Source of the DNA: Paracoccus tegillarcae
GTDB lineage: Bacteria; Pseudomonadota; Alphaproteobacteria; Rhodobacterales; Rhodobacteraceae
Direction of reading: 5' to 3'
Length of the DNA stretch: 64,000 bases
NCBI RefSeq assembly: GCF_002847305.1
Contig: NZ_CP025408.1
Span: forward strand, 1,286,001-1,350,000
Shown: in pieces, positions 33,810 through 42,233 of the stretch
Numbering within the stretch: the first letter of the stretch is position 1
How the letters are laid out: each line of letters opens with the position of its first letter
The notes under the pieces: model-generated
The model's input: only the letters and a program-made list of their open reading frames with translations
The model's database searches: none
Told to the model about the DNA's origin: nothing
Made by a program: the position numbers and the translations under genes

Positions 33810-36131
33810 ATGAACGCTCCTTTCAAGCAGGCCGAGCGGCTGGGTCGGTTGACCACGGAGCTTGGGCCGGACGTTCTGGTGCTGCTGCGTTTCGATGGCA
33901 GCGATCATCTCAACGACCTGTTCGAATATCGCGTTGAAGCCCTCGCCATCCGCGACGATCTGGATTTCGACGCGTTGGTTGGCACGCATGCGACCGTCGA
34001 GATAGAGGCCCATGAGGTGATGCGGCCCTTTGACGGCATCGTCACATCGGCCCGTTGGGCCGGCGTCGGCGAGAACGGTCATCGCTATGATCTTACGCTG
34101 CGCCCGTGGTTCTGGCTGGCCGGGCGGCGGCGCAATCAGCGGATCTTCCACAACAAGACCGTCATCCAGATCCTGCAGGAGCTGCTTTCGGATTATGCCG
34201 GACTTGGCGATCCGGCCTTGGAAATCAGCCTGTCCAAGGACTATCCGATCCTCGAATATACCGTGCAGTACCGCGAATCCGACCTGGATTTCGCCCGCCG
34301 CCAGATGGAGCGGCACGGGATCAGCTTCCATTTCAAACACGCGATGGGCAGCCACACGCTGGTGCTGACCGACGACGTGCTGGCCCATGAGGAGATCGGC
34401 GCTCGCCCGTTCAAGCGCTATGATGGCCATCACCAGTACGAGCAGGAGCATTTCTGGGACTGGGCTCCGGAACGCAACATCACCACCGGCGCAGTGCGGT
34501 TGGCGGATTACAACTTCAAGAAACCGACGCAGGCGATGGAGGTGGATCGTCTGGGCGACGCGCAGCATGCTCAGGGCCAGATCGAGAGCTTCGACTATCC
34601 CGGCGACTATCTCGCGCAGGGCGTGGGCAAGCTGGTGGCGGGGCTCAGAACCGAGCAGGAACGCGGCGCGGATCGTCGTAACCGGGCGGCGGGCGATTGC
34701 GTATCGCTTGGCGCGGGCATGCGGATGACGCTCTCGGGCGACAAGGTGCCCGGCACGGGCGAGACCTATCTGTGTCTGAGCGCCTCGCATCACTTCGTCA
34801 GCGAGGCTTACGGCACGGGCGGCCAGGGCAGCGACGGCTACAGCTTCACCGGCAGCTATGTGCTGATGCCCGACACAGCCCCGATGGCCCCGCCCAAGCG
34901 CACGCCGCTGGCCGTGGTGCAGGGCCCGCAAACCGCCGAGGTTGTGGGCGAAGGCGAGATCGACTGCGACGAATATGGCCGCATTCTGGTTCGCTTCCAC
35001 TGGGACTTGGCGAACGCCTATTCGATGCGCTGCCGGGTCAGCCAGAACTGGGCCGGCGCCGGCTGGGGCGGTATGGTTATCCCGAGGATCGGCATGGAGG
35101 TCGTCGTCGAGTTCCTCGAAGGCGATCCGGACAAGCCCTTGGTCACCGGCAATGTGTTCAATGGTAAGAACGACGCGCCGTACCAGCTTCCGGCCAACAA
35201 GACCCGCGCGGTCTGGCGTTCGAACACCCATCAGGGCCAAGGCTTCAACGAGATCAGCTTCGAAGACCAGTCCGGCATCGAGGACATGTTCTTTCACGCC
35301 CAGAAGGACCTGACCACCAAGGTTCTGAACAATTCCAGCGCCAATATCGGGGCCAACAGGGTCGACAATATCGCGAATAATGCGAGCCTCGTGATCGGCG
35401 ATAACGCCGTCGAGCGCGTTGGCCGGAACAAGAATGTGACTATTGGCGGCGGCGGCGCGGGGCTGCTTGGGATGCTGATGCCTCTCTTGCAAGCTGGCGG
35501 CAAGCTGTTCCGCAAATCCGGTCAGAAAGCCGGACTTGGGCCTGTGACCGGCATGGGTGGGTATGTCGCGGGCGGCAAGGAATTGCCGGTCGAGGTGATG
35601 ACGCTTCTCGGCAATGCCGGGTTTTCGCAAAGCGGGGATCACCGCAGCGGGCAGGGCGTTTCACAAAGTGGCAAGGCGGCTTCGCTGGCTGGCCAGATCG
35701 GTTCGCTGCTGGGTGGATCGGGCGTGCTGAATTCCGTGGTCGAGCGGTTCCGGACGGATACGATCGGGCTGGCCCGGACCGAGCAGATCGGTCTGGCCAA
35801 GAATACGGTCGTCGGCAATATCATGACCACCTCGGTCGGCAAGACGATGAAGGTGAAGGTCGGCGAGGATTACGATCTCGAAACCAAGAAATCGATCTTC
35901 AGCCGGACCGTGAAGCACACGCTGCATGCCAAGGAAAAGTTCATCATCGGTGGGCCTGGCGGCACGATCATCATCGACAGTTCCGGCGTGACCATCAAGG
36001 CGCGGCATCTGAAGATCAAATCCCCCAATGTCGATTTTTCATCCGGCAATCCCGATCAGGTCGATGCGCTGAACTCCGACAAGGCCTTCGTCCAGGAGTG
36101 CAAGGCCGGGAAGGGCGAGGGCCAGACATGA
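33810..36131 (+). CDS. vgrG: T6SS spike protein VgrG
   Basis: A 773-residue spike protein. Residues about 20-380 form the Phage_GPD/gp27-like base ('LFEYRVEALAIRDDLDFDAL', 'QYRESDLDFARRQMERHGIS'). Residues about 390-470 are the gp5 OB-fold ('DEYGRILVRFHWD', 'RVSQNWAGAGWGGMVIPRIG', 'MEVVVEFLEGDPDKPLVTG'). A beta-helix with 'NNASLVIGDNAVERVGRNKN' and a Gly-rich extension follow, ending in 'IKARHLKIKSPNVDFSSG'. It trimerises and carries effectors at the tip of the Hcp tube. ATG 33810 begins right at the family N-terminus. Its stop overlaps the DUF4123 gene by ATGA. Confidence 0.95.
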   Translation: MNAPFKQAERLGRLTTELGPDVLVLLRFDGSDHLNDLFEYRVEALAIRDDLDFDALVGTHATVEIEAHEVMRPFDGIVTSARWAGVGENGHRYDLTLRPWFWLAGRRRNQRIFHNKTVIQILQELLSDYAGLGDPALEISLSKDYPILEYTVQYRESDLDFARRQMERHGISFHFKHAMGSHTLVLTDDVLAHEEIGARPFKRYDGHHQYEQEHFWDWAPERNITTGAVRLADYNFKKPTQAMEVDRLGDAQHAQGQIESFDYPGDYLAQGVGKLVAGLRTEQERGADRRNRAAGDCVSLGAGMRMTLSGDKVPGTGETYLCLSASHHFVSEAYGTGGQGSDGYSFTGSYVLMPDTAPMAPPKRTPLAVVQGPQTAEVVGEGEIDCDEYGRILVRFHWDLANAYSMRCRVSQNWAGAGWGGMVIPRIGMEVVVEFLEGDPDKPLVTGNVFNGKNDAPYQLPANKTRAVWRSNTHQGQGFNEISFEDQSGIEDMFFHAQKDLTTKVLNNSSANIGANRVDNIANNASLVIGDNAVERVGRNKNVTIGGGGAGLLGMLMPLLQAGGKLFRKSGQKAGLGPVTGMGGYVAGGKELPVEVMTLLGNAGFSQSGDHRSGQGVSQSGKAASLAGQIGSLLGGSGVLNSVVERFRTDTIGLARTEQIGLAKNTVVGNIMTTSVGKTMKVKVGEDYDLETKKSIFSRTVKHTLHAKEKFIIGGPGGTIIIDSSGVTIKARHLKIKSPNVDFSSGNPDQVDALNSDKAFVQECKAGKGEGQT

Positions 36132-36817
36132 CGCTCAATCTTCCCGAGGCGCTGACCGGCTCGCCGGATCAGGAGGCGCTGGCGCTTGGCCTCGAAGAGA
36201 TCGTCTTTGCTCCGCTGGACGAGGACGAACAGCAGCGGCAGGCATCAGATACGACGTCACTGCCGCTGCGCGCCTTTGCCTTGCTGGACGCGTCGCAAAG
36301 CCCGGATATTCCGATCTGCCTCGAAGGGTTCTCGGGCCCCGCCCGATGCCTGTTCGACGGTGCGGCCTATGAGGACATGGCCGAGGTCGCGCCCTGGCTG
36401 ATCGAGTTGACGCGCCATTCCGATGCCTGGGACTGGTTCGTCGAGGAGGGTTATGGCCGGAACTGGGGCATCCTGATCCACTCCCGCCTCGAACTGCCGC
36501 GCCTGAAGACCCACCTCAAGAAGTTCCTGAAGATCGAGGACGAAGACGGCGAGCGCTATTTCTTCAAATATTACCGCCCGGAGCATTTCAACAGATATGC
36601 GCCGGGCTTTGATGGTGTCCAGCGCGCATCATTCTGGCGCGGGATCGAGGCGGTCCATGCCGAAAGCAAAGGTAACGCGACGGTGCTAATGCGTCATCGG
36701 CTGAATAAAGGGGGCCGGCATGAGAGCAGGCCGCTTGATGTGGCGGAAGCCGGAAGGCCGCTGCTGATCAGAACGGCGGACCTCGGCGATAACCCTACCA
36801 GCCCGGCACGAGGATAG
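36128..36817 (+). CDS. DUF4123-domain T6SS effector adaptor (Tap-like)
   Basis: A 229-residue protein with the DUF4123 plan: 'LRAFALLDASQSPDIPICLE', 'ARCLFDGAAYEDMAEVAPWL', 'NWGILIHSRLELPRLKTHLK', then 'YFFKYYRPEHFNRY'. DUF4123 (Tap/TEC) proteins hold an effector and hand it to the cognate VgrG. ATG 36128 forms an ATGA overlap with vgrG, as is usual, and the unknown 137-residue gene starts one base after its stop. It most likely serves the WHH effector two genes downstream. Confidence 0.88.
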   Translation: MTLNLPEALTGSPDQEALALGLEEIVFAPLDEDEQQRQASDTTSLPLRAFALLDASQSPDIPICLEGFSGPARCLFDGAAYEDMAEVAPWLIELTRHSDAWDWFVEEGYGRNWGILIHSRLELPRLKTHLKKFLKIEDEDGERYFFKYYRPEHFNRYAPGFDGVQRASFWRGIEAVHAESKGNATVLMRHRLNKGGRHESRPLDVAEAGRPLLIRTADLGDNPTSPARG

Positions 36818-36818
36818 C

Positions 36819-37232
36819 ATGGTCATCAAGTTTACGAAAAAGCAGAAAGTCGATGGCTACCTCAAGGAAGACGACAGCTTTGCTGATTGGTATGTGGACG
36901 AATTCATGGAGGTAAATTTCAAGGATCTGAAATTCGGGATCGAAGACGCCGTCCTCAAGAAATGGGTTCTGAATGGACGTGGCTATGCCCGGCATTTCCG
37001 TATTGATGACCCAAGTGATCAGGCCATGTTCGTCACCATGATGTGGGAGGTCGGGCCCGACTTTTTCAAATTCGACGGCTTTCGCCAGATCGCGACCGAC
37101 CCTGACATGCCGCCAGAGGAAAAGATCAGGCGCTTCTTCGATATGGATGCAGATCGCGCAGCCGATGCCATCGTCAACAGCGATATGACCTGCTGGATCT
37201 ACTGTGACCTTCCTGAGATGGAGGTCCGATAA
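36819..37232 (+). CDS. Uncharacterised protein of T6SS effector module
   Basis: A 137-residue soluble protein that I do not recognise. It is rich in Asp, Phe and Trp ('SFADWYVDEFMEVNFKDLKF', 'MFVTMMWEVGPDFFKFDGFR') with no signal peptide or membrane helix. It lies between the DUF4123 adaptor and the WHH effector, joined to the effector by a TAATG overlap. The position suggests a second chaperone or adaptor specific to that effector, which is inference only. Confidence 0.6.
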   Translation: MVIKFTKKQKVDGYLKEDDSFADWYVDEFMEVNFKDLKFGIEDAVLKKWVLNGRGYARHFRIDDPSDQAMFVTMMWEVGPDFFKFDGFRQIATDPDMPPEEKIRRFFDMDADRAADAIVNSDMTCWIYCDLPEMEVR

Positions 37233-38272
37233 TGGGCAGCATCGAACACGCGAGAGTCGATGAATGGGGCCAGCAGAGCGTCAGCAATGCGCAGAAGGAA
37301 CTCGACCAGTTGAACGCACAGATTGCCGAGGTTGGCGTCGATGCCGCGTTGACGGCTTGTAGCTCTGTACCTGGCTACGGCATCGCCTGTGACTTCGCGA
37401 GTCTTGGGAAATCAGTTTCCAAAGGGGATTGGCTTGGTGCTGCCCTGGATCTTGTGGGTTTTGTGCCGGTGCTCGGGGACATTGCCAAGGGCTCAGTGCG
37501 CGGCACGAAGATCCTGAAGACGATGGACGACCTGACCGGCGCACTCAGCGTCGCGCAAGCGGTCGTCAACAAATCGCGGCGTGTCCTGTCTCAGGGAACC
37601 GATGCGATCCGTGCGGCAGCGCGAACTTCGGGTGATTTCCTTGGGATCCGGAAGGCAGCCGCGCGCGACTATTGGAGCAAGCAGGTCCGCAACAGCGACG
37701 CATACAAACGTTATCGCAAGCAAATCGACGAATGCCCCGATGCTGCGTGTAGAGCTAAGGCACGTGAGGCGTATCAGCAAGAACGCTACAAGCATATGAA
37801 TTTGCCCAAATCGGGTCCACCGCCAGCAGGCCGTGGCGAATGGGTGGGCGACGGGGCCTATCCTGGGCATGGGATTTTCAAACCTCATCCTGACACCGAT
37901 TTGGCACGCTCATTGGATGCCTACAATGCAAAATATGGAACAAATTTCGAGGGTGTTAAGTACTCCGGTGGCCACCCCGATTTTTCTCCGTTTGTGATGC
38001 GTGATTCTCGGGGCCGGCCGATGGAAGTCGAGATACCAGACATGAAAGGGGATCGGCTGGGTGGCAGCGGAGATTTTGGGCAGGCTAGATCTCGCCTTTC
38101 GGAGAAGTACGGTAGTTGGTCAAAACGCCAAGAGAGCGGCTATACTTGGCACCATATGGAAGATGGCACAACCATGCAGCTTGTCGATAGCACCATTCAT
38201 AATGCTGCCGCGGGCGGGGCGACGCATCGAGGCGGCGGGAGCATGATGTCAACGAATGCGGCGGAGTTTTAG
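37232..38272 (+). CDS. T6SS effector with C-terminal WHH-type HNH nuclease domain
   Basis: A 346-residue protein. The N-terminal ~120 residues include a hydrophobic pre-toxin region ('DWLGAALDLVGFVPVLGDIA') followed by charged helices. The C-terminus has 'RPMEVEIPDMKGDR', 'YGSWSKRQESGYTWHHMEDG' and 'TMQLVDSTIHNAAAGGATHR', the WHH branch of the HNH/Endonuclease VII superfamily with Trp-His-His and downstream His. It is likely a DNase. It lacks a PAAR-like domain, so delivery should depend on the DUF4123 adaptor or the PAAR protein encoded downstream. A SUKH-type immunity gene follows. Confidence 0.82.
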   Translation: MGSIEHARVDEWGQQSVSNAQKELDQLNAQIAEVGVDAALTACSSVPGYGIACDFASLGKSVSKGDWLGAALDLVGFVPVLGDIAKGSVRGTKILKTMDDLTGALSVAQAVVNKSRRVLSQGTDAIRAAARTSGDFLGIRKAAARDYWSKQVRNSDAYKRYRKQIDECPDAACRAKAREAYQQERYKHMNLPKSGPPPAGRGEWVGDGAYPGHGIFKPHPDTDLARSLDAYNAKYGTNFEGVKYSGGHPDFSPFVMRDSRGRPMEVEIPDMKGDRLGGSGDFGQARSRLSEKYGSWSKRQESGYTWHHMEDGTTMQLVDSTIHNAAAGGATHRGGGSMMSTNAAEF

Positions 38273-38281
38273 GAGATTAAT

Positions 38282-38788
38282 GTGAACTTAGCAGAGGTAA
38301 TGCAAAAAGTCGCCGAAAGTGGGGAGCTAGACGTAGATCCCAATTTTGCTGATCGATGGACAATCGATGATGTGGCTACTTTTGAGAGCGAAGCGGGCTT
38401 GAAAATCGGTCGCGAAGGCAGGGAGTTTCTGACTGATTTTGGTTGTGTAGCAATCGAAGAAAACTGCCACTTTCTAGCCAAGATTCCTGGCGAACCGCAG
38501 CAAGTTCACGAAGTTCAGGTGCTTGGAGGTAGTCCTGATCAGTTGATTGCGAATGAAAGGATTTTCCGTGGGCGAGGGTCGCATGCCCTGAAATATCGCA
38601 TGTTCTTCTTTGGATCTGCCGATGGTGGGTATCGCTATATATTGCTCGGTGAAGAAAATGATGATGCAGTATATATCTGGTCAGGACTGTCTGGCCCTAA
38701 TGAACCCGATGAGTTGCATCAGCCTGTGAAAATTTCGGAAAACCTGGCGGATTTTCTCAATAATTTGCAGCCCTATGAGAACTTATGA
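38282..38788 (+). CDS. SMI1/KNR4 (SUKH)-like immunity protein
   Basis: A 168-residue acidic protein with SUKH-type features: 'FESEAGLKIGREGREFLTDF' near the start, 'HALKYRMFFFGSADGGYRYI' and 'ENDDAVYIWS' in the core. SUKH proteins bind and block nuclease toxins of the polymorphic and T6SS kinds. GTG 38282 has AGGAG upstream. It follows the WHH effector by nine bases and overlaps the D123 gene by ATGA. The family call is moderate; the role is from context. Confidence 0.75.
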   Translation: MNLAEVMQKVAESGELDVDPNFADRWTIDDVATFESEAGLKIGREGREFLTDFGCVAIEENCHFLAKIPGEPQQVHEVQVLGGSPDQLIANERIFRGRGSHALKYRMFFFGSADGGYRYILLGEENDDAVYIWSGLSGPNEPDELHQPVKISENLADFLNNLQPYENL

Positions 38789-39636
38789 TCGGCAACGCTG
38801 AGGTCACCACTTTGGTCCCTTCATTCTGCGGCGTAGATCTGGCTGCGAAATGGAGAGAAACATTCGTTGAAAAGTACTCTGATCAGCTACGGAAGCTTAT
38901 GCTGCCTGCACTTGAAATCCATATGAGTGAGCAGGATCGGCTTGCTGTGGGGGCGGGCACGCCGGGTTTTTCGGAAGCGCTACGGTTGGATGCTCCGGTG
39001 CCGATATCGACCGGATTGTCCCAACAGATCGAGGCGGCGCTGGATCGGTTCCCGGATGGGGTCTTCCTTCGCACGGGAGCCACAAGTTTCAAGTCATCGC
39101 TCCTGCCGGTAACACCGGCCAGGACGGTAAAAAGGGCGATGGATATTCTTTCTCTGCCCAACAGGCGCGCTGCCGCTTTTCTGGCTGACAGCCTCGTGAA
39201 CTTCTACGATCTGAATTTGTTCGCCTTCCCCTGGCGCGACATTGCCCCTTGGTCCGAGTTCCGCATTTTCATCCGCGACCGCCGGATTATCGGTATTTCG
39301 CAATACCACCATCAGTCGAATTTCCCAGAGATTGCTACCAACGAGCGCGCGATCAAGACGTCGCTGTCCGATTTCTCGCGCGATCTGCTTGATGCGCTGC
39401 ATATGGACACGGTGGTCGCGGATGTCTTTGTCGAGCGCCACAATAATGGCGGTTTCAAGACCACGCTGATCGAGTTGAACCCCTTCATCCAGCGCACCGA
39501 TCCCTGCCTCTACACCTGGAAGAACGGCGGTGATTTCGATAGCGGGTTCCGGTATCGAGAGGCTCAGGATCGGCCTCAGGCGGCTCGGTCCGGCAGGCAG
39601 CAGATGATCGACGATCCGTGGCAATTGCCGTCGTGA
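38785..39636 (+). CDS. D123/CDC123-family (ATP-grasp-like) protein
   Basis: A 283-residue protein resembling the D123 family, known in eukaryotes as the translation-factor eIF2 assembly chaperone CDC123 and found in some bacterial effectors. Evidence: 'APWSEFRIFIRDRRIIGISQ' then 'YHHQSNFPE', 'DTVVADVFVERHN' and 'LIELNPFIQRTDPCLYTWKN', the ATP-grasp metal/ATP region order. N-terminal 'RFPDGVFLRTGATSFKSS' fits the family's Arg-containing loop. It overlaps the immunity gene by ATGA and precedes the PAAR gene by 18 bases. Whether it is an effector, a modifier of the effector, or an immunity factor is open. Confidence 0.75.
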   Translation: MIGNAEVTTLVPSFCGVDLAAKWRETFVEKYSDQLRKLMLPALEIHMSEQDRLAVGAGTPGFSEALRLDAPVPISTGLSQQIEAALDRFPDGVFLRTGATSFKSSLLPVTPARTVKRAMDILSLPNRRAAAFLADSLVNFYDLNLFAFPWRDIAPWSEFRIFIRDRRIIGISQYHHQSNFPEIATNERAIKTSLSDFSRDLLDALHMDTVVADVFVERHNNGGFKTTLIELNPFIQRTDPCLYTWKNGGDFDSGFRYREAQDRPQAARSGRQQMIDDPWQLPS

Positions 39637-39654
39637 ACGTGGGAGGATTGTCAA

Positions 39655-39936
39655 ATGGGTAAACCTGTCGCACTTGTCGGCCATCCGCACACCTGTCCGA
39701 TCCACGGCGGTGGGCCGGTGATGAACCCCGGGCAGGCTTTTGTCAGGTTCAACGGCATTTCGCTGGCCGTCGAAGGCGGGCAATGCGGCTGTCCCGGCTT
39801 GCCGCCGCTGCCCGATCCGATGGTGAAAGGCTCCGGCACGGTGAAGATCAACGGCCGCGGCATCATGCGCATCGGCGACAAGACCGCGCATGGCGGCAGG
39901 ATCGCGATGGGTGTGCCGACGCTGAAATCCGACTGA
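39655..39936 (+). CDS. PAAR-domain spike-tip protein
   Basis: A 93-residue single-domain PAAR protein. 'GHPHTCPIHGGGPVMNPG' near the start and 'GRGIMRIGDKTAHGGRIAMG' near the end supply the Cys/His zinc ligands that sharpen the VgrG tip. A ribosome site GGGAGG lies upstream. As the last gene of module 2, it should cap the VgrG encoded at 33810. It has no toxin extension. IS copy 2 begins 63 bases later. Confidence 0.9.
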   Translation: MGKPVALVGHPHTCPIHGGGPVMNPGQAFVRFNGISLAVEGGQCGCPGLPPLPDPMVKGSGTVKINGRGIMRIGDKTAHGGRIAMGVPTLKSD

Positions 39937-40037
39937 GCATCCGCCGGTTTGCATTCACAAGTTGGACCGGAACCGGCATCTCAGCATCGTCATGCAAACT
40001 GGACCTGTCACGTATTTGTGCCGCTCCGAGTGCTCGT

Positions 40038-40895
40038 TTAAGCCACCTTCCGTTCAAAAGCGACCGGGCTTTTCCAGCCCAGTGCTGAGTGCCGTCGACG
40101 CGGATTGTAGAACCCATTGATGTATTCGAAGATCGCCATCTCAGCGTGCCGCCGGGTTACCCATGACCGCCGCCAGATCAGCTCGGCCTTGATGGTTTTG
40201 AAGAATGTCTCGACGGCCGCATTGTCATAACAATTACCTTTGCCGCTCATCGAGACTTTGAAGCCATGCTGGCGCAGGATCTTCTGGTAGTCATGCGAAC
40301 AGTATTGGCTGCCCCTGTCGCTGTGGAAGATGCAGCCTTTGGGTGGCGACCTGAAGGCAATCGCCATCTTCAAGGCCCGGATCGCCAGATCGCGCTTCAT
40401 CCGGTTGCTGACAGCCCAGCCGATCACGCGGCGGGAGTGCAGGTCCAGGATGACTGCCAGATATAGCCAGCCCTCGCGGGTCCAGATGTAGCTGATGTCG
40501 CCCGCCCATTTCTGGTTGGGCCCGGCTGCACTAAAGTCGCGATCCAGCAGGTTCGGGGCGATGTTGAACGTATGGGCGCTGTCGGTCGTGGCTTTGAACT
40601 TACGCGTTCTTTCAACGATGATCCTGTTTTCGCGCATCAGGCGACCGACGCGTCGATGCCCGACATCGACACCAACCTCTTTCAGCTCCTCTGTCATCCT
40701 CGGCCGACCATAGCTGCCCAAGCTCAGACGCGACTGTTCCTTGATATGCGCCAGAACGACCATGTCCATGCGCTGCCTGTGGCTGGCTGGGAGGCTGCGG
40801 AAGGCCCGTAATCCACGCGGGCTGACATTCATCACCTGGCAAAGCCGGTCGATCGGGAAGGCCCCGCGCTGTTCTTCGATGAACCTGAACCTCAC
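40038..40895 (-). CDS. IS3-family transposase OrfB (copy 2)
   Basis: A 285-residue catalytic subunit with DDE motif segments 'WAGDISYIWTREGWLYLAVI', 'IFHSDRGSQY' and 'NAAVETFFKTIKAEL', and a C-terminal 'FYNPRRRHSALGW'. It is normally made as a fusion with OrfA by -1 slippage at the A-run near 40926-40932. Identical protein to copy 1. The intact slippery site and ends make it the probable source of transposition here. Confidence 0.93.
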   Translation of the reverse strand: MRFRFIEEQRGAFPIDRLCQVMNVSPRGLRAFRSLPASHRQRMDMVVLAHIKEQSRLSLGSYGRPRMTEELKEVGVDVGHRRVGRLMRENRIIVERTRKFKATTDSAHTFNIAPNLLDRDFSAAGPNQKWAGDISYIWTREGWLYLAVILDLHSRRVIGWAVSNRMKRDLAIRALKMAIAFRSPPKGCIFHSDRGSQYCSHDYQKILRQHGFKVSMSGKGNCYDNAAVETFFKTIKAELIWRRSWVTRRHAEMAIFEYINGFYNPRRRHSALGWKSPVAFERKVA

Positions 40896-41167
40896 GGCTT
40901 TTGGCCCGCGAAGAACTGGGTGGCTTTTTTTAGGATGTCCCTCTCCTCCTTGAGGATACGGTTCTCGCGCCGAAGCCGTTCGTTCTCACGCGCCAACTCG
41001 CGATCCTCGGCTGAGACTACGTCCGTGTCCCGGTGTGCGTTCACCCACTTATTGAGGGTCGACAAGCCGACCCCAAGATCATCCGCAACTTGACGCCGCG
41101 AAAGCCCGCTGGTCAGCGCAATCCGCACTGCATCCTTGCGAAATTCATCCGTCCTGACTGTGCCCAT
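40892..41167 (-). CDS. IS3-family OrfA (copy 2)
   Basis: A 91-residue DNA-binding subunit. The helix-turn-helix 'LSRRQVADDLGVGLSTLNKW' is followed by a leucine-zipper-like helix 'ENERLRRENRILKEERDILK'. The gene ends four bases inside OrfB, after the slippery run A7-G. The frameshifted product is the OrfAB transposase. Confidence 0.93.
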   Translation of the reverse strand: MGTVRTDEFRKDAVRIALTSGLSRRQVADDLGVGLSTLNKWVNAHRDTDVVSAEDRELARENERLRRENRILKEERDILKKATQFFAGQKP

Positions 41168-41230
41168 GGTTCATCTCCTTTGCTGCACATTACGTGGTCA
41201 AAGGAGCGGCACCAAACCGCGACAGGTCCA

Positions 41231-41865
41231 ATCGGCTTGCCTGGCGCGATGTAGTGCCATTCGATCCGATGCTCGGAACACCACCGCAGGATGGCTTTGG
41301 AGGTCAGTTCCGTGCCGTTGTCGCTGACAATCATTCCGGGTTTGCCACGACGTTCGATCAGGGCCGTCAGTTCACGTGCCACGCGGTGCCCCGATATCGA
41401 GGTGTCCGGTATTGCTGCGAGACATTCACGAGTGACGTCGTCGACCACGTTGAGAACCCGGAAGCGCTGGCCATTGGCGAACTGGTCATGGACAAAATCC
41501 AGCGACCATCGCGCATTTGGGCGAGCCTCGACCAGGATTGGCGCCCGTGTCCCGACGGCCTTGCGGCGAGTCTTCCGCTTGCGCACCGTCAGCCCTTCCT
41601 CGCGGTAGAGCCGATAGATCCGGTTGATGCCGGAAGGTTCGCCCTCACGGCGCAGCAGCACGAAGAGCCGCCGGTAGCCGAACCGACGGCGCTCGTTGGC
41701 CAGTTCGCGCAACCGCGCGCGCAGTGCCGTATCCGGCGCGCGTTGCGCTTGGTATCGGATCATCTTGCGATCCGCCCCAGCAACCCGGCACGCCCGCCGT
41801 TCCGAAAGCCCGAACCGGGCCTTCAGGTGCGCGACCGCCTCGCGCTTCAAGGCGGGCGTCACCAC
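41231..41865 (-). pseudogene. IS407-like transposase OrfB, 3'-truncated
   Basis: About 210 residues survive: 'FGLSERRACRVAGADRKMIR', 'RRFGYRRLFVLLRREGEPSG', 'RWSLDFVHDQFANGQRFRVL' (first Asp) and 'MIVSDNGTELTS' (second Asp). It stops being transposase-like at 'HYIAPGKP', exactly at copy 2's right end. The downstream Glu-containing helix is missing, so it is inactive. Confidence 0.88.
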
Positions 41866-42125
41866 TTTTTTGAAACCAGTTCCTTCATCGCGGAAAGATC
41901 GAGCATTTGCTCGGCCAGCAGCTTCTTCAGCTTCGCGTTCTCATCCTCGAGCGCCTTAAGCCGCTTGGCCTCCGACACCGTCATGCCGCCGAACTTGGCC
42001 TTCCAGTTATAGAAGGTGCCTTCGGACATGCCGTGCTTGCGGCACAGGTCCGCGCACTTCGCACCCGCCTCGTGCTCCGTCAGGATGCCGATGATCTGTT
42101 CGTCCGTGAATCTCGTTCGCTTCAT
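41859..42125 (-). CDS. IS407-like OrfA
   Basis: An 88-residue DNA-binding subunit ('FTDEQIIGILTEHEAGAKCA', 'HGMSEGTFYNWKAKFGGM', 'LKALEDENAKLKKLLAEQ'), with helix-turn-helix and zipper. It overlaps the truncated OrfB by seven bases. It is intact, but its partner is broken. Confidence 0.88.
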   Translation of the reverse strand: MKRTRFTDEQIIGILTEHEAGAKCADLCRKHGMSEGTFYNWKAKFGGMTVSEAKRLKALEDENAKLKKLLAEQMLDLSAMKELVSKKW

Positions 42126-42233
42126 TGTCCGTCCTCAAGTTGGGCCGGACTCTAATCAACGGTGGAGCAAAAATCCCGTGGCAGGTCAGCTGCTGCACGC
42201 TGATGCGCGTCGGTGCAGTTTTTGGTGTTCGGT

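Larger units (their letters stand above)
40000..41230 (-). mobile_element. IS3-family element, copy 2 (intact)
   Basis: A 1,231-bp element with ends TGGACCTGTCACG (40000) and the inverted CGCGACAGGTCCA (to 41230). OrfA (40892-41167) and OrfB (40038-40895) overlap across a run of seven A then G, the -1 frameshift site. It reads the same as copy 1 without that copy's insertion, and lies in the same orientation. Flanks AAC and ATC are not a matching duplication. It abuts a second, truncated IS3-family element on its right. Confidence 0.93.
41231..42157 (-). mobile_element. Truncated IS3-family element (IS407-like)
   Basis: The left-end sequence around 42125-42157 (reads TTAGAGTCCGGCCCAACTTG on the minus strand) precedes OrfA. 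OrfB then runs until copy 2's end at 41231 and its last third, with the final catalytic Glu, is gone. The missing part does not appear beyond copy 2, where the PAAR gene lies. So copy 2's arrival was followed by a deletion, or recombination joined different flanks. Confidence 0.8.

Noticed and set aside
33762-35642. A 626-codon open frame antisense to vgrG
   Set aside because: It mirrors vgrG in high-GC DNA, has no recognisable domain and no ribosome site; the forward frame encodes a full VgrG.
25127-41230. A classical composite transposon
   Set aside because: Outer flanks TTT and ATC are not a target duplication, and copy 2 has recombined flanks, so active composite transposition is not shown.
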